From Clostridia bacterium (GTDB lineage Bacteria > Bacillota > Clostridia > Oscillospirales > CAG-272): 50,210 bases of DNA. A program made the position numbers and the translations under genes. The stretch lies in NCBI GenBank assembly GCA_017453005.1, contig JAFTKY010000086.1:1-50210 (forward strand). Direction: 5' to 3'. Of this stretch, positions 16,860 to 25,599 are shown piece by piece; position 1 is the stretch's first letter; each line of letters starts with the position of its first letter. Below the pieces are notes generated by a model. The model was not told the DNA's origin. It was given only the letters and a program-made list of their open reading frames with translations, and did no database searches.

Positions 16860-19241
16860 TCAAGAAAACAGCTCCTGCGCAAAGCGTACAGCCCCCATCG
16901 CGTCAGGCGAGTAAGCGTCAGCGCCAATCATATCCGCATATTCCTGCGTCAGCACCGCACCGCCAACCATAACCTTTACGTCAGGACACTCGCGGCGAAG
17001 CAGCTCAATCGTCTCCGCCATCGCGGGAACCGTCGTTGTCATAAGCGCGGAAAGTCCGACGAGCTTCGCACCATATTCCCCAACGGCTTCGCAAACCGCC
17101 TCGGGAGCTACGTCGCGCCCCAGGTCAACAACCGTAAAGCCAAAGTTTTCAAGCAACACCTTGACAATATTCTTTCCGATATCGTGAATGTCACCCTTTA
17201 CCGTTGCGATAACCACTCGGTTTCCGCTCTCGGCTGACCTCGGCAGCTTCTCCTTAACCGCCTCAAACGCCGCTTGCGACGCCTCCGCGCTCATGAGCAG
17301 CTGCGGAAGATATACCGTCTTTTCCTCAAATCCGCGACCGACTGTATTCAGCGCGGGAATTATATGACCGTTGATTATATCCATGGGAGGCGTTGTATCA
17401 AGCATTTCTTTTGTCAGCTCGCGCGCCTTGTCCTTCAATCCCTTGATAATTGCCGACTGAAGCTCGCCCTCGCCCGCAATACCTGATTTTGCCGCCGTCA
17501 TACTCACCGTTGCGCTCGCCACGGCGCTTGAAGCAAAATCAATATATTTTTCAAATCCCGTATCAAGTCCCGACAGCGCACAGTACGCGCGGTACGCCTT
17601 CATGACCTCGGGTGAGCTTGGGTTCATTATAGCGCAGTCAAGTCCCGCCTCAAGCGCCATTGTATAGAACGACGCAGTTATAAAATCCCTTTGCGGCAGA
17701 CCGAACGAAATATTTGAAATTCCAAGGCTCGTATGAAGTCCAAGCTCGGTCCTTATAAGCCTTATCGCTTCAAGCGTTACCCTTGCCGCCCCGGGGTTTG
17801 AGGACACCGTCAGTGCCAGTGGGTCAACGATAATATCCTTTTTGTCAATGCCGTATTCTGCGGCATTTTTCATTACTCTGCGTGCTATTTCGACCCGTCC
17901 GCGTGCAGTCTCGGGAATACCCGTCTCGTCCATGGTCAGAGCTATGACCGCGCCGCCGTATTTTTTTACTATCGGGAACACCGCCGCCATGCTCTCCCCG
18001 CTTCCGTTGACGGAATTGATAAGGGGCTTGCCGTTGTAAACTCGGCACGCTCTCTCCATAGCCTCAAAATTCACGGTATCTATCTGGAGCGGCAGGCTTG
18101 TTACCGCCTGAATTTCCTTTATTGCCGCGGTCATCATTTTCGGCTCGTCTATTTCGGGCAGACCGACGTTAACGTCAAGGATATGCGCGCCTCGCTCGTC
18201 CTGTGTCACCGCCTCCGAGAGAATATACGACATATTATTTTCGCGCAACGCCGCCTTGAGCTTTGACTTTCCCGTGGGGTTTATGCGCTCGCCTATGATT
18301 ATGGGTGTCTCTCCTATCTCTACCGCGTGTGTATAGGACGAGACGAGAGTATGCGACTTTTTTTCTATCGCAGCAAAGGGCAGATTTTCAACCTTTTGCT
18401 TCGTTTTTTCAATATATTCGGGCGTCGTGCCGCAGCAGCCGCCGAGAATACACGCGCCGTCCGCCGCCATTTTTTCCATTACTGCCGAGAATTGCTCGGC
18501 GTCAATATCATACACGGTCTTGCCATCTCTCTGCACGGGAAGTCCCGCGTTGGGCTGAAGAATTACGGGGAGAGACGAATATTTTATAAATTCGGGCAAA
18601 AGCTCCGCCATCTGCACGGGTCCCAGTGAGCAGTTCATTCCTATTGCCGATACGCCGAGGCCTTCAAGCATAGCAACCATAGCGGGCACGTCCGCACCCG
18701 TCATGAGCTTGTGCGTGGAATCGTAGACGTTCGTGACGAATATCGGCAATTTTGAATTTTCCTTTGCCGCTACCACCGCCGCCTTCGTCTCATAGGAATC
18801 GTTCATGGTTTCAATAAGGATAACGTCCGCACCGCACTCAGCTCCCGATTTTACAGTCTCCCCAAAAGCCGAGACCGCGTCCTCAAAGGACAAGTCTCCG
18901 TAAGGCTCAAGCAGTCTGCCAAGCGGACCTATATCAAGCGCAAGGTATATTTTTCTGTCCGTGCCCGAGGCTGCCTCTCTCATGCACGAAAAAGCCGCGC
19001 GCGTCATGGACTTGACCTCGTCGGCTGTATATTTGAGCGTATTCACGCCAAAGGTATTCGACGTGAGAATATCGCATCCCGCGTCAATATACGCTCGGTG
19101 TATTTTCGTTATCTCGTCGGGATGGGTAATATTCCATCTCTCGGGAGCTTCGCCCGCAGGCAGTCCCGCCGCTTGAAGCATGGTTCCCATGCCGCCGTCG
19201 AAAAACAATCTTTTTTTCTTGATTTTGTCTGTAATTTTCAT
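16860..19241 (-). CDS. metH: Cobalamin-dependent methionine synthase without reactivation domain
   Basis: The 793-aa protein transfers the methyl group of 5-methyl-THF to homocysteine through methylcobalamin. Domains in order: homocysteine-binding S-methyltransferase (about 1-290; zinc ligands in MNCSLGP and GGCCGTTPEYI), pterin-binding domain (about 300-560; GERINPTGKSK, DVNVGLPEID), B12 cap (about 570-650) and B12-binding domain (about 660-790; GDIHDIGKNIV with the cobalt-ligating His). It ends right after this domain (ELFS), so the AdoMet-binding reactivation domain of the 1200-aa E. coli enzyme is missing and is encoded separately at 19661-20263. Start ATG 19241 follows TTAGGATAAAAACA; an extension 14 codons longer is not supported. 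Stop is TGA. Confidence 0.95.
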   Translation of the reverse strand: MKITDKIKKKRLFFDGGMGTMLQAAGLPAGEAPERWNITHPDEITKIHRAYIDAGCDILTSNTFGVNTLKYTADEVKSMTRAAFSCMREAASGTDRKIYLALDIGPLGRLLEPYGDLSFEDAVSAFGETVKSGAECGADVILIETMNDSYETKAAVVAAKENSKLPIFVTNVYDSTHKLMTGADVPAMVAMLEGLGVSAIGMNCSLGPVQMAELLPEFIKYSSLPVILQPNAGLPVQRDGKTVYDIDAEQFSAVMEKMAADGACILGGCCGTTPEYIEKTKQKVENLPFAAIEKKSHTLVSSYTHAVEIGETPIIIGERINPTGKSKLKAALRENNMSYILSEAVTQDERGAHILDVNVGLPEIDEPKMMTAAIKEIQAVTSLPLQIDTVNFEAMERACRVYNGKPLINSVNGSGESMAAVFPIVKKYGGAVIALTMDETGIPETARGRVEIARRVMKNAAEYGIDKKDIIVDPLALTVSSNPGAARVTLEAIRLIRTELGLHTSLGISNISFGLPQRDFITASFYTMALEAGLDCAIMNPSSPEVMKAYRAYCALSGLDTGFEKYIDFASSAVASATVSMTAAKSGIAGEGELQSAIIKGLKDKARELTKEMLDTTPPMDIINGHIIPALNTVGRGFEEKTVYLPQLLMSAEASQAAFEAVKEKLPRSAESGNRVVIATVKGDIHDIGKNIVKVLLENFGFTVVDLGRDVAPEAVCEAVGEYGAKLVGLSALMTTTVPAMAETIELLRRECPDVKVMVGGAVLTQEYADMIGADAYSPDAMGAVRFAQELFS

Positions 19242-19268
19242 TGTTTTTATCCTAAATTGTTTTTTTAT

Positions 19269-19664
19269 GTGACTTTCTGGCAACAGCCCCAGAAAGTCAC
19301 CAAAGAATGCCGCTTAAAGAGGAAGGGCGCTCTAATTTTTCTTCCGAAAAATTTGCTCTTTCAGAGCAACGAACGACCCTGCACAATTTGAAAAATTGTG
19401 CGCTGAAGCGTAGCGCAAGCAGACCCCTTTAAGAATACCATAACCCCGCGAGTTTGCAAGCAAACTCGTTTACAAGGGGAATAACGCATGAACTTTAATG
19501 TTGCGCACCAAAGGCGCGTGGGGTGGGGAGTTTCTTAAGAGTGGGAGGGGGTATGCAGATTTTGAGGTTGTCGAATTGCTCCGCAAGTCGGCGTTCTCAA
19601 AATCAAATCCCTTCCCCTCTTAAGCGGCGTTTTGGATACTTTGCCGCTGTTGGCAAAGTATCAC
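19269..19664. repeat. Long-hairpin intergenic element, copy B (between the reactivation-domain gene and metH)
   Basis: The left end GTGACTTTCTGGCAACAGC and the right end GCTGTTGGCAAAGTATCAC form imperfect terminal inverted repeats. Inside are hairpins GTGACTTTCTGG / CCAGAAAGTCAC (19269-19300), CGAGTTTGC-AA-GCAAACTCG (19449-19468), and arms CTTAAGAG (19534-19541) / CTCTTAAG (19617-19624) that enclose the core shared with copy A. The stop codon of the neighbouring gene (19661-19663) lies inside the right end. The gap 19242-19660 is otherwise empty. It is transcribed with the met operon. Confidence 0.7.
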
Positions 19665-20263
19665 CTGACCCCTACAATCGCCGTCACAGTCTTGCTCGGC
19701 GTCATCATAACACCGTCCGTCAGCGACGCACCAATATTTTTAGCAATGCTCAACAGTGCCGCAATATTCCTTTGATATTCAAGCGAAAAGTCTCCGTACC
19801 CTGCGGAAAATCTTTTAACCGTCTGTTTTCCGTCCGCCTGCGCCTCTGCCATAAGCTCTTTCTCAAAAGCGTCGCAAAGCTGCTCGGCAAGTGCCGAGCC
19901 TGCCGCGTCACACGCAAGCGACAACAGCGGCGAGACCGTCGCGCAAAGTCTTATCTCTCTGTCCACTCCAACTCCCGCCGTCGCGGCAAATATAAATGCC
20001 TCCTCGCAGCCGTCAAGACGACGCGCAAGGTCGCGGCTTTTCATCTCAATACCGCAAATTTTCACGCGCTCATCCGAGATATGCTCTACCTCCGCACGCA
20101 CCCAGCATGCGCGGCACACCGCCGCACGGAGTACACGCGCCTCGCCCTCGCGAGACGCCCAAAGCACCTCCTCGGAGGGAGACTGCCCCGCTCTCATGTA
20201 TCGCAAAATTTCGTTTTGCGGCAAGCAGGTTATTTTGAAATCCTTTGTCCGTACCGAATACAT
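19661..20263 (-). CDS. Free-standing methionine synthase reactivation (AdoMet-binding) domain
   Basis: The 200-aa protein matches the C-terminal activation domain of MetH: KRFSAGYGDFSLEYQ near residue 150 and MMTPSKTVTAIVG near residue 185 correspond to the RxSxGYG...Q and MxPxxSVxAI motifs that bind S-adenosylmethionine. In full-length MetH this domain supplies methyl for reductive repair of oxidised cob(II)alamin. Its ATG lies 1 base after the metF stop (TGATATG), and metH follows downstream, so it very likely works in trans on the truncated MetH. The stop codon TGA lies inside the right end of the hairpin element (19269-19664), which may have replaced the original 3' flank. Confidence 0.88.
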   Translation of the reverse strand: MYSVRTKDFKITCLPQNEILRYMRAGQSPSEEVLWASREGEARVLRAAVCRACWVRAEVEHISDERVKICGIEMKSRDLARRLDGCEEAFIFAATAGVGVDREIRLCATVSPLLSLACDAAGSALAEQLCDAFEKELMAEAQADGKQTVKRFSAGYGDFSLEYQRNIAALLSIAKNIGASLTDGVMMTPSKTVTAIVGVR

Positions 20264-20264
20264 A

Positions 20265-21128
20265 TCAACCGATAATTGCCGAAATGTTGCTCATTATTTT
20301 TTTCGCAACGTCGGGCTTGTTCATGCAATAAACGTGGACGTTGTTTATTCCGTTTGCGTAAAGATCGATTATCTGCTCTGTCGCGTACGCGATACCCGCC
20401 TGCTTTATCGCCTCGGGGCTGTCGCCGTACTTGTCCACTATACGCAAAAATCTTGCGGGGAGCGCCGTTCCCGATATTTTACACGTGCGCTTTATGGACT
20501 TGGGATTTGTTACGGGCATGATACCCGCGACCACGGGCACGTCTATCCCCGCCTCTCTTATCCTATACATGAAATTGTAAAAAATATCGTTGTCAAAGAA
20601 CATCTGCGTGGTGAGAAACTCACAGCCCGCGTCAACCTTTTCCTTGAGGTGCTTTATGTCGTCGGCAAATGACAAGGCCTCGGGGTGTCCCTCGGGATAG
20701 CACGCGCCGCCGATACAAAAGTCTCCCGCTTCCTTTATCTCCTCGATAAGCTCGCAGGCATAGTGATAGTGGAGCTTTTCGCGGTCAAAATCCTCGGGAA
20801 CGTCTCCGCGAAGCGCAAGGATATTTTCAATGCCTGCGCCATTTAAAAGCTCAAGCTGATTATGTATCTTTTCTCTGTCGGATGACAGACAAGTCAGATG
20901 CGCCAGCGCGGGAACACCGAATTTATTCTGAATATTCTCGGCAATTCTGACGGTCGTGTCCGACGTGCCGCCGCCCGCACCGTAGGTCACGCTCATATAT
21001 GCGGGAGACAGTGCGGCAATTTCCTCTGTCGCACTCTTTACGCTCTCATACGCGTCCCACGTCTTTGGGGGGAACACCTCCAGAGAAAGCTTCGGTCTGT
21101 TTTCTTTAAGTAAGCTTGATATTCTCAT
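20265..21128 (-). CDS. metF: 5,10-methylenetetrahydrofolate reductase
   Basis: The 287-aa flavoprotein reduces methylene-THF to methyl-THF, the methyl donor for MetH. The N-terminal LSLEVFPPKTW (catalytic Glu), SVTYGAGGGTSD, HLTCLSSDR, NILALRGD and the TTQMFFDNDIFYNF segment are typical of the TIM-barrel MetF family. I placed the start at ATG 21128 because GGAGGCAGAT is directly upstream; an in-frame TTG 9 codons earlier would lie within the leader. It is the first gene of the leftward met operon. I looked for a SAM riboswitch in the short leader and saw none. Confidence 0.94.
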   Translation of the reverse strand: MRISSLLKENRPKLSLEVFPPKTWDAYESVKSATEEIAALSPAYMSVTYGAGGGTSDTTVRIAENIQNKFGVPALAHLTCLSSDREKIHNQLELLNGAGIENILALRGDVPEDFDREKLHYHYACELIEEIKEAGDFCIGGACYPEGHPEALSFADDIKHLKEKVDAGCEFLTTQMFFDNDIFYNFMYRIREAGIDVPVVAGIMPVTNPKSIKRTCKISGTALPARFLRIVDKYGDSPEAIKQAGIAYATEQIIDLYANGINNVHVYCMNKPDVAKKIMSNISAIIG

Positions 21129-21159
21129 ATCTGCCTCCGAAAAATAAGTATACAAAATA

Positions 21160-21188
21160 ATTTTATCACATTAGCTCAACCAATTCAA
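21160..21188 (-). promoter_or_regulatory. met operon promoter
   Basis: On the minus strand TTGAAT (21188-21183), a 17-base spacer and TAAAAT (21165-21160), leaving a leader of only about 25 bases before metF. Confidence 0.6.
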
Positions 21189-21287
21189 GCACTTTTGCAA
21201 AATTTTCACGTCTTTTGAGATAAAATCACACACAAAGTATGTACTCCGTGTTAAATAGGTAAATAATTTATAAAATAATGAAAAATA

Positions 21288-21316
21288 TTGAAAAGAATAT
21301 AAATATGTGTTATAAT
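21288..21316 (+). promoter_or_regulatory. Promoter of the cardiolipin synthase gene
   Basis: TTGAAA (21288-21293), a 17-base spacer and TATAAT (21311-21316), then AAGGAGG before the ATG. Confidence 0.75.
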
Positions 21317-21344
21317 AAATCAACGTAAAAAAGGAGGTTGCACT

Positions 21345-22910
21345 ATGTCGAGGAAAAAGAACAAATTACCGCGCAGGCACAAAAAGTGGTTTTACGCGCT
21401 GCGCAGGCAAAGGTTTGCAATAATTTTTTTGCTGCTTATTCAGTTCATTTTGCTTGGAGTTCTTATATTCAACTCAAGCCGCGCCTCCGAATACGTAAGC
21501 TATCTCCTTCAGGCAATAAGCCTTGCGGTCTGCGTTGGAATCGTTGCGGGTGAGGACAAGCAGGCGTACAAAATAGCATGGATATTTTTGATATTGCTTC
21601 TGCCAGTCTTTGGCGGACTGTTCTATCTTCTTTTTAAGTGGCAGACCTCAAAAAAGCGCGTATCAAAGCACTTTGCAAAATACGAGGATAATACAAAGCC
21701 CTATTTCCGGATGGGAGAGGATAAGCTTCATCTCATTGAGAGCGAGCTTCCCGACCAGCTGCCTGCGGCGCGATATCTTCAAAAAACCGAGGGCTTCCCC
21801 GTCTACACGAACACGAAAACCGTCTACTTCCCTCTCGGCGAGCTGTGGCATAAGGATATACTGATTGAGCTTGAGCGCGCAGAAAAATACATTTTCCTTG
21901 AGTATTACATTATCGAGGAGGGAAAATTCTGGGACTCGGTGTACGGCATTCTCGTCAGAAAAGCGGCACAGGGCGTTGACGTCAGAATTATCTACGACGA
22001 TATCGGATGCTTTCTGACGCTCCCGAAAAAATACAACAAAATGCTTGAGAGCGCGGGGATACAGTGCGTCGTCTTCAATAAATTCAAGCCCATAGTTTCG
22101 GGACTGCAAAACAACCGCGACCACAGAAAGATAGCGTCAATTGACGGCAAGGTCGCCTACACGGGCGGCTGTAATATAGCCGACGAGTATATCAACGAAA
22201 AGCAAAAGCACGGGCATTGGAAGGACTGCTCCATAAAGCTTGAGGGCGAGGCGGCTTGGAGCCTGACACTCATATTCTTGCAGATGTGGTCAGCCTGCAA
22301 AAACACCCACGAGGATTACGCTTCTCTTTATCCCTATGGGGACGCCCCCTGCGATATTCAAAGCGACGGCTTCGTTCAGCCGTACGCGGATTCACCGCTT
22401 GACAAGGACAACGTCGGTGAGAACGTATATCTCGGAATTATTCAGAACGCAAAAAAATATCTCTATATCAATACCCCCTACCTCATCCCCGACGAAAATA
22501 TCCTCTCCGCTCTTCTGCTTTGCGCGCAAAGCGGCGTTGACGTAAAGATAATCACCCCCGAGGTATGGGACAAAAAATTCGTCCACATGACCTCACGCTC
22601 CTACTACCGCGAGCTTATGGCGGCAGGCGTGGAGATATACGAATATTCGGGCGGCTTCAATCACTCGAAAACGTTTTTGTCGGACGATCGCGTGGCAACG
22701 GTGGGCACGACCAATCTTGACTACCGAAGCCTGTATATGAATTTTGAATGCGGAGTCCGACTTGCGGGCACGTCAACCGTGGAGAGCATCAAAGAGGATT
22801 TTGCCAGAACCCTCGCAACCTGCAAAAAGATAACCCCCGAGGACTGCCGCGCAAGGCTTCCTCTCCGTATAACCCAGGACGTGCTCCGTCTTTTCGCACC
22901 TCTCATGTAA
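21345..22910 (+). CDS. cls: Cardiolipin synthase (phospholipase D family)
   Basis: The 521-aa membrane protein joins two phosphatidylglycerol molecules into cardiolipin. A Lys/Arg-rich N-terminus is followed by membrane helices (FAIIFLLLIQFILLGVLIF near residue 25; a second pair around residues 47-90, with IAWIFLILLLPVFGGLFYLL). The two phospholipase D HKD motifs are complete: HRKIASIDGKVAYTGGCN (His near 260) and NHSKTFLSDDRVATVGTTN (His near 440). Length is typical for ClsA-like enzymes. The ATG follows AAGGAGGTTGCACT. The lipoprotein gene at 22931 starts 20 bases later and may be cotranscribed. Confidence 0.93.
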   Translation: MSRKKNKLPRRHKKWFYALRRQRFAIIFLLLIQFILLGVLIFNSSRASEYVSYLLQAISLAVCVGIVAGEDKQAYKIAWIFLILLLPVFGGLFYLLFKWQTSKKRVSKHFAKYEDNTKPYFRMGEDKLHLIESELPDQLPAARYLQKTEGFPVYTNTKTVYFPLGELWHKDILIELERAEKYIFLEYYIIEEGKFWDSVYGILVRKAAQGVDVRIIYDDIGCFLTLPKKYNKMLESAGIQCVVFNKFKPIVSGLQNNRDHRKIASIDGKVAYTGGCNIADEYINEKQKHGHWKDCSIKLEGEAAWSLTLIFLQMWSACKNTHEDYASLYPYGDAPCDIQSDGFVQPYADSPLDKDNVGENVYLGIIQNAKKYLYINTPYLIPDENILSALLLCAQSGVDVKIITPEVWDKKFVHMTSRSYYRELMAAGVEIYEYSGGFNHSKTFLSDDRVATVGTTNLDYRSLYMNFECGVRLAGTSTVESIKEDFARTLATCKKITPEDCRARLPLRITQDVLRLFAPLM

Positions 22911-22930
22911 TTTTTATTTCAAGGTGAATT

Positions 22931-24532
22931 ATGAAAAATTTATTTATTTGCTTATTATTGACGTTAACCCTGATACTCTCGGGCTGTGACGTAATTATTG
23001 GGGGAAATGACCAGTCAGACACCGAAGCCGGCACCTCCCTTCCCGAGGCGTCCGCTCCGGACAAGCCGTCAGATCCGACCGAGGCCCCCACCTTTTCGGG
23101 TGACGAATGCGATACGCATACAGACTCCGACGATAACGGAAGCTGTGACGTGTGCGCCGTGTCCGTTATGGTAACGGTAGACCTCTACGCTATCAATGAC
23201 CTCCACGGAAAGTTCAGCGACACCGACTCCGACGAGGGCGTTGACGAGCTGACCGCATATCTGAAGAAGGCTTACGCAAGCGATGACCATTATATCACCC
23301 TTTCGTCGGGCGATATGTGGCAGGGCGGCTCGGAATCCAATCTCACCAAGGGTCTTATCATAACCGAATGGCTGAATCATATCGGCGCGGTTTCCATGAC
23401 GCTCGGCAATCACGAATACGATTGGGGCGAGGAGTATATTTACAACAACGCCGAAATTGCCGAGTTTCCCTTCCTCGCTATAAATGTCTACGACAGAGCC
23501 ACAAATCAGCCCGTGGACTATTGTGCCCCGTCTGTTGTAATTGAGCGCGGCGGCATACAGATAGGAATTATCGGAGCTATTGGAGATTGCTACTCATCTA
23601 TCGCCCCCGACAAGGTCGAGGATATCTATTTCAAGGTTGACGGCGAGCTTACACAGCTCGTAAAAGACGAATCCGAGAGACTTCGTGCCGAGGGTGTTGA
23701 CTATATTATCTACTCCCTCCACGACGGCTACGGACAGTCAAAGAGCGGAACGACCTCCATTTCCTCAAGCAAGCTCTCGTCCTATTACAGCTCCGAGCTT
23801 TCAAGCGGCGGATACGTTGACCTCGTTTTTGAAGGACACACCCACCAGAATTACGTCATGAAGGACACCTACGGCGTATATCACCTTCAAAACGGCGGTG
23901 ATAACCGCGGAATATCCCACGCCGAGGTCAAAATCAACTCCGTGACCAACTCAAGCACCGTAATTGAGGCGGAATTTATTGAGGACGATACGTATATGTA
24001 TCTGAGCGACGACGGTATCGTTGACGAGCTCCGTGAAAAATACAAGGAGCAGATAGCCCTCGGTGACGAGGTCATCGGAACAAACCGCTACTACCGTAAC
24101 AGCGACTATCTCCGTCAGCTCGTGGCAGACCTCTATTACGAGAGCGGCATTGAGCTTTGGGGAGACGAGTACGATATCGTGCTCGGAGGCGGATTTATCT
24201 CGGTCTGAAGCCCGTACCATCTTGAAGCGGGAGACGTAAAATACTCACAGCTTCAATCTTTATTCCCGTTTGATAACCACCTTGTGCTCTGCTCCATCAA
24301 GGGATATGACCTCAAAAACAGATTTATCAATTCCTCGAATGACAATTACTTTGTCTCATACGAGGACGGACTTCCCTCAAGCATTAACGACAGCGCTACC
24401 TACTACATAATAGTTGATTCCTACTCATCCTCTTACGCACCGAACAGGCTTACCGAAATCGCACGTTATGAGCTTGACGTATTCGCGCGCGACCTACTCG
24501 CGGAGTATATCAAAAACGGCGGGTTAGAGTAA
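22931..24532 (+). pseudogene. 5'-nucleotidase / metallophosphatase lipoprotein interrupted by an in-frame TGA
   Basis: The intact frame would encode 533 residues. It has a lipoprotein signal (LILSGC), a short Cys/His segment (CDTHTDSDDNGSCDVC), and a metallophosphatase domain with DLHGKFSDT, SSGDMWQGG, GNHEYDWG and FEGHTHQNY metal-binding motifs. The C-terminal 5'-nucleotidase domain begins normally, but TGA at 24206-24208 falls within LGGGFISV-stop-SPYHLEAGDV, a conserved stretch where relatives carry one residue (usually Arg). The frame then continues without a break to TAA at 24532, with LFPFDNHLVLCSIKGYDLK intact. The downstream part has no ribosome site. It is either a recent nonsense mutation (CGA to TGA would do), an assembly error, or readthrough. 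The truncated 425-aa form would keep the phosphatase domain. Confidence 0.85.
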
Positions 24533-24615
24533 AATATGATAACACAAAAGGGAGGCAAAACAGGGTCGAACTTTCACCAAACGCTATGCGTTTGGTAGCA
24601 GATTCGTGTTTGGCT

Positions 24616-24674
24616 GTTACCCGCACCAACACAAAAGGAGGCTTTACGCCTCCTTTTGTGTTGGTGCGGGTAAC
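24616..24674 (-). terminator. 27-bp perfect hairpin covering the tRNA-Leu 3' end and its terminator
   Basis: Bases 24616-24642 and 24648-24674 are perfectly complementary around the loop TTTAC. The inner part (AAAAGGAGGC / GCCTCCTTTT) is an ordinary terminator for the leftward tRNA; the outer part repeats, in inverted orientation, the last 13 bases of the tRNA (24662-24674). The same hairpin could end the rightward lipoprotein transcript. Confidence 0.8.
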
Positions 24675-24746
24675 AGGGGTCGAACCTGCACACCGTTTGG
24701 CGTAAGATCCTAAATCTTATGCGTCTGCCAATTCCGCCATACCCGC
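24662..24746 (-). tRNA. tRNA-Leu (anticodon TAG)
   Basis: The minus strand from 24746 reads GCGGGTATGGCGGAATTGGC, a typical tRNA-Leu 5' end, with the anticodon loop TTTAGGA between the stems TAAGA and TCTTA (anticodon TAG), a long class II variable arm, the T-arm GGTTCGACCCC, an acceptor strand ACCCGC and an encoded CCA (24662-24664). Acceptor pairing GCGGGT / ACCCGC is complete. Length is 85 bases. Confidence 0.95.
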
Positions 24747-24871
24747 GAATGTGATGAGCGGGTTGGCGGAATTAGTCCGCACATACCCGCGAATTTACAA
24801 CACCGCTATTGTACCACAAAAAGCCCGAAATGTCAAGACCATTTTGTCCTGCATTTCGGGCAATATATTTT

Positions 24872-25378
24872 TTATTTTTTCGCTCTTGCGCGCTTTAGTG
24901 ATACCATATTCATTATCACGTACGCTCCGATAAGCAGGGCGACCGCGCCCGCAAGGATAGCGAACATAGTGCCTATTCCGACCTTGTTATCAAAGAAATA
25001 GATATTGCAGTCTATAGCGTCGCGCAAGCCGTCAATTACTGCGTCAGGCATACCCTCGTCCTTCATCGCCTCAAACGCGCCGCGCGTTGCGTGGTTTCGC
25101 AAAAGGCTGGTCGCATATGTGCCGGGCAAAAAGGAAATGACCTTTTGAAGTCCCTCGGCGAAGCTGGATATGGGCATATACGCGCCGCAGATAAATCCGT
25201 AGCACGAGATGACGATACTTCCGACCGCGGATATCTGCCCTTGCGTTGATAAAAAGAAATTTATCACGCTTGAGAGTGCCGTGCCGAACATCACGAGCAA
25301 AAATACGTCAAGTGCCATAAACGCCACGTCCGCCGCCGATATTATGCTTTCCTTTGTTACCTTTACCTTTGGTGGCAT
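24872..25378 (-). pseudogene. ABC-2 type permease, C-terminal remnant
   Basis: The 168-aa product matches only the second half of ABC-2 permeases: a helix near residues 20-35, then the conserved INFFLSTQGQISAVG segment, CYGFICGAYMPIS, FLPGTYATSLLRNH, and a last helix before a basic tail (LKRARAKK). The usual N-terminal membrane helix and extracellular loop, and a partner ATPase, are missing. Yet the ATG is preceded by AAAGGAGCGAAA and by a perfect promoter with an operator-like palindrome, so a short protein may still be made. The likely history is an internal deletion that fused the promoter and start region to the permease 3' half. It could also be a real short membrane protein; I think a remnant is more likely. 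Confidence 0.65.
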
Positions 25379-25404
25379 TTTCGCTCCTTTCGTAACACTT
25401 GATA

Positions 25405-25448
25405 TATAACATTTGTTATATTATATCACACGCAAACGGATTTGTCAA
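25405..25448 (-). promoter_or_regulatory. Consensus promoter with overlapping palindromic operator
   Basis: On the minus strand TTGACA (25448-25443), a 17-base spacer and TATAAT (25425-25420), both perfect. TATAACA-TT-TGTTATA (25405-25420) is a perfect 7-bp palindrome right after the -10 box, the usual place for a MarR-, PadR- or TetR-type repressor. No such regulator gene is close by; the divergent XRE gene is the nearest candidate. Confidence 0.75.
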
Positions 25449-25599
25449 GAGGAAACGGACAAATTTTTGCAACTTTGCGTTCAGGCAATTCAACCCACAG
25501 TGGAAAAATTCTCTCCAAACGAGTTATTGCTTTTACGGTCAAATATGCTATAATAATATCAGGATAAGCGCTGATCCCAATCAATTTGGAGGAACTACT

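Larger units (their letters stand above)
24560..24800. repeat. tRNA-like debris on both sides of tRNA-Leu
   Basis: On the minus strand, downstream of the gene, GGTGAAAGTTCGACCCTGTT (about 24585-24566) looks like a decayed variable arm plus T-arm, and an inverted copy of the tRNA 3' end lies at 24616-24628. Upstream, TACCCGCGAAT (plus strand) occurs at 24740-24750 and again at 24784-24794, next to a GGTTGGCGGAATTA piece that resembles the tRNA 5' half in inverted form. These look like leftovers of duplication or of integration at the tRNA. No integrase is in the window. Confidence 0.45.

Noticed and set aside
21129..21344. SAM riboswitch or T-box before metF
   Set aside because: The leader is only about 25 bases from the likely promoter, and no SAM-I core or T-box sequence is visible on the minus strand.
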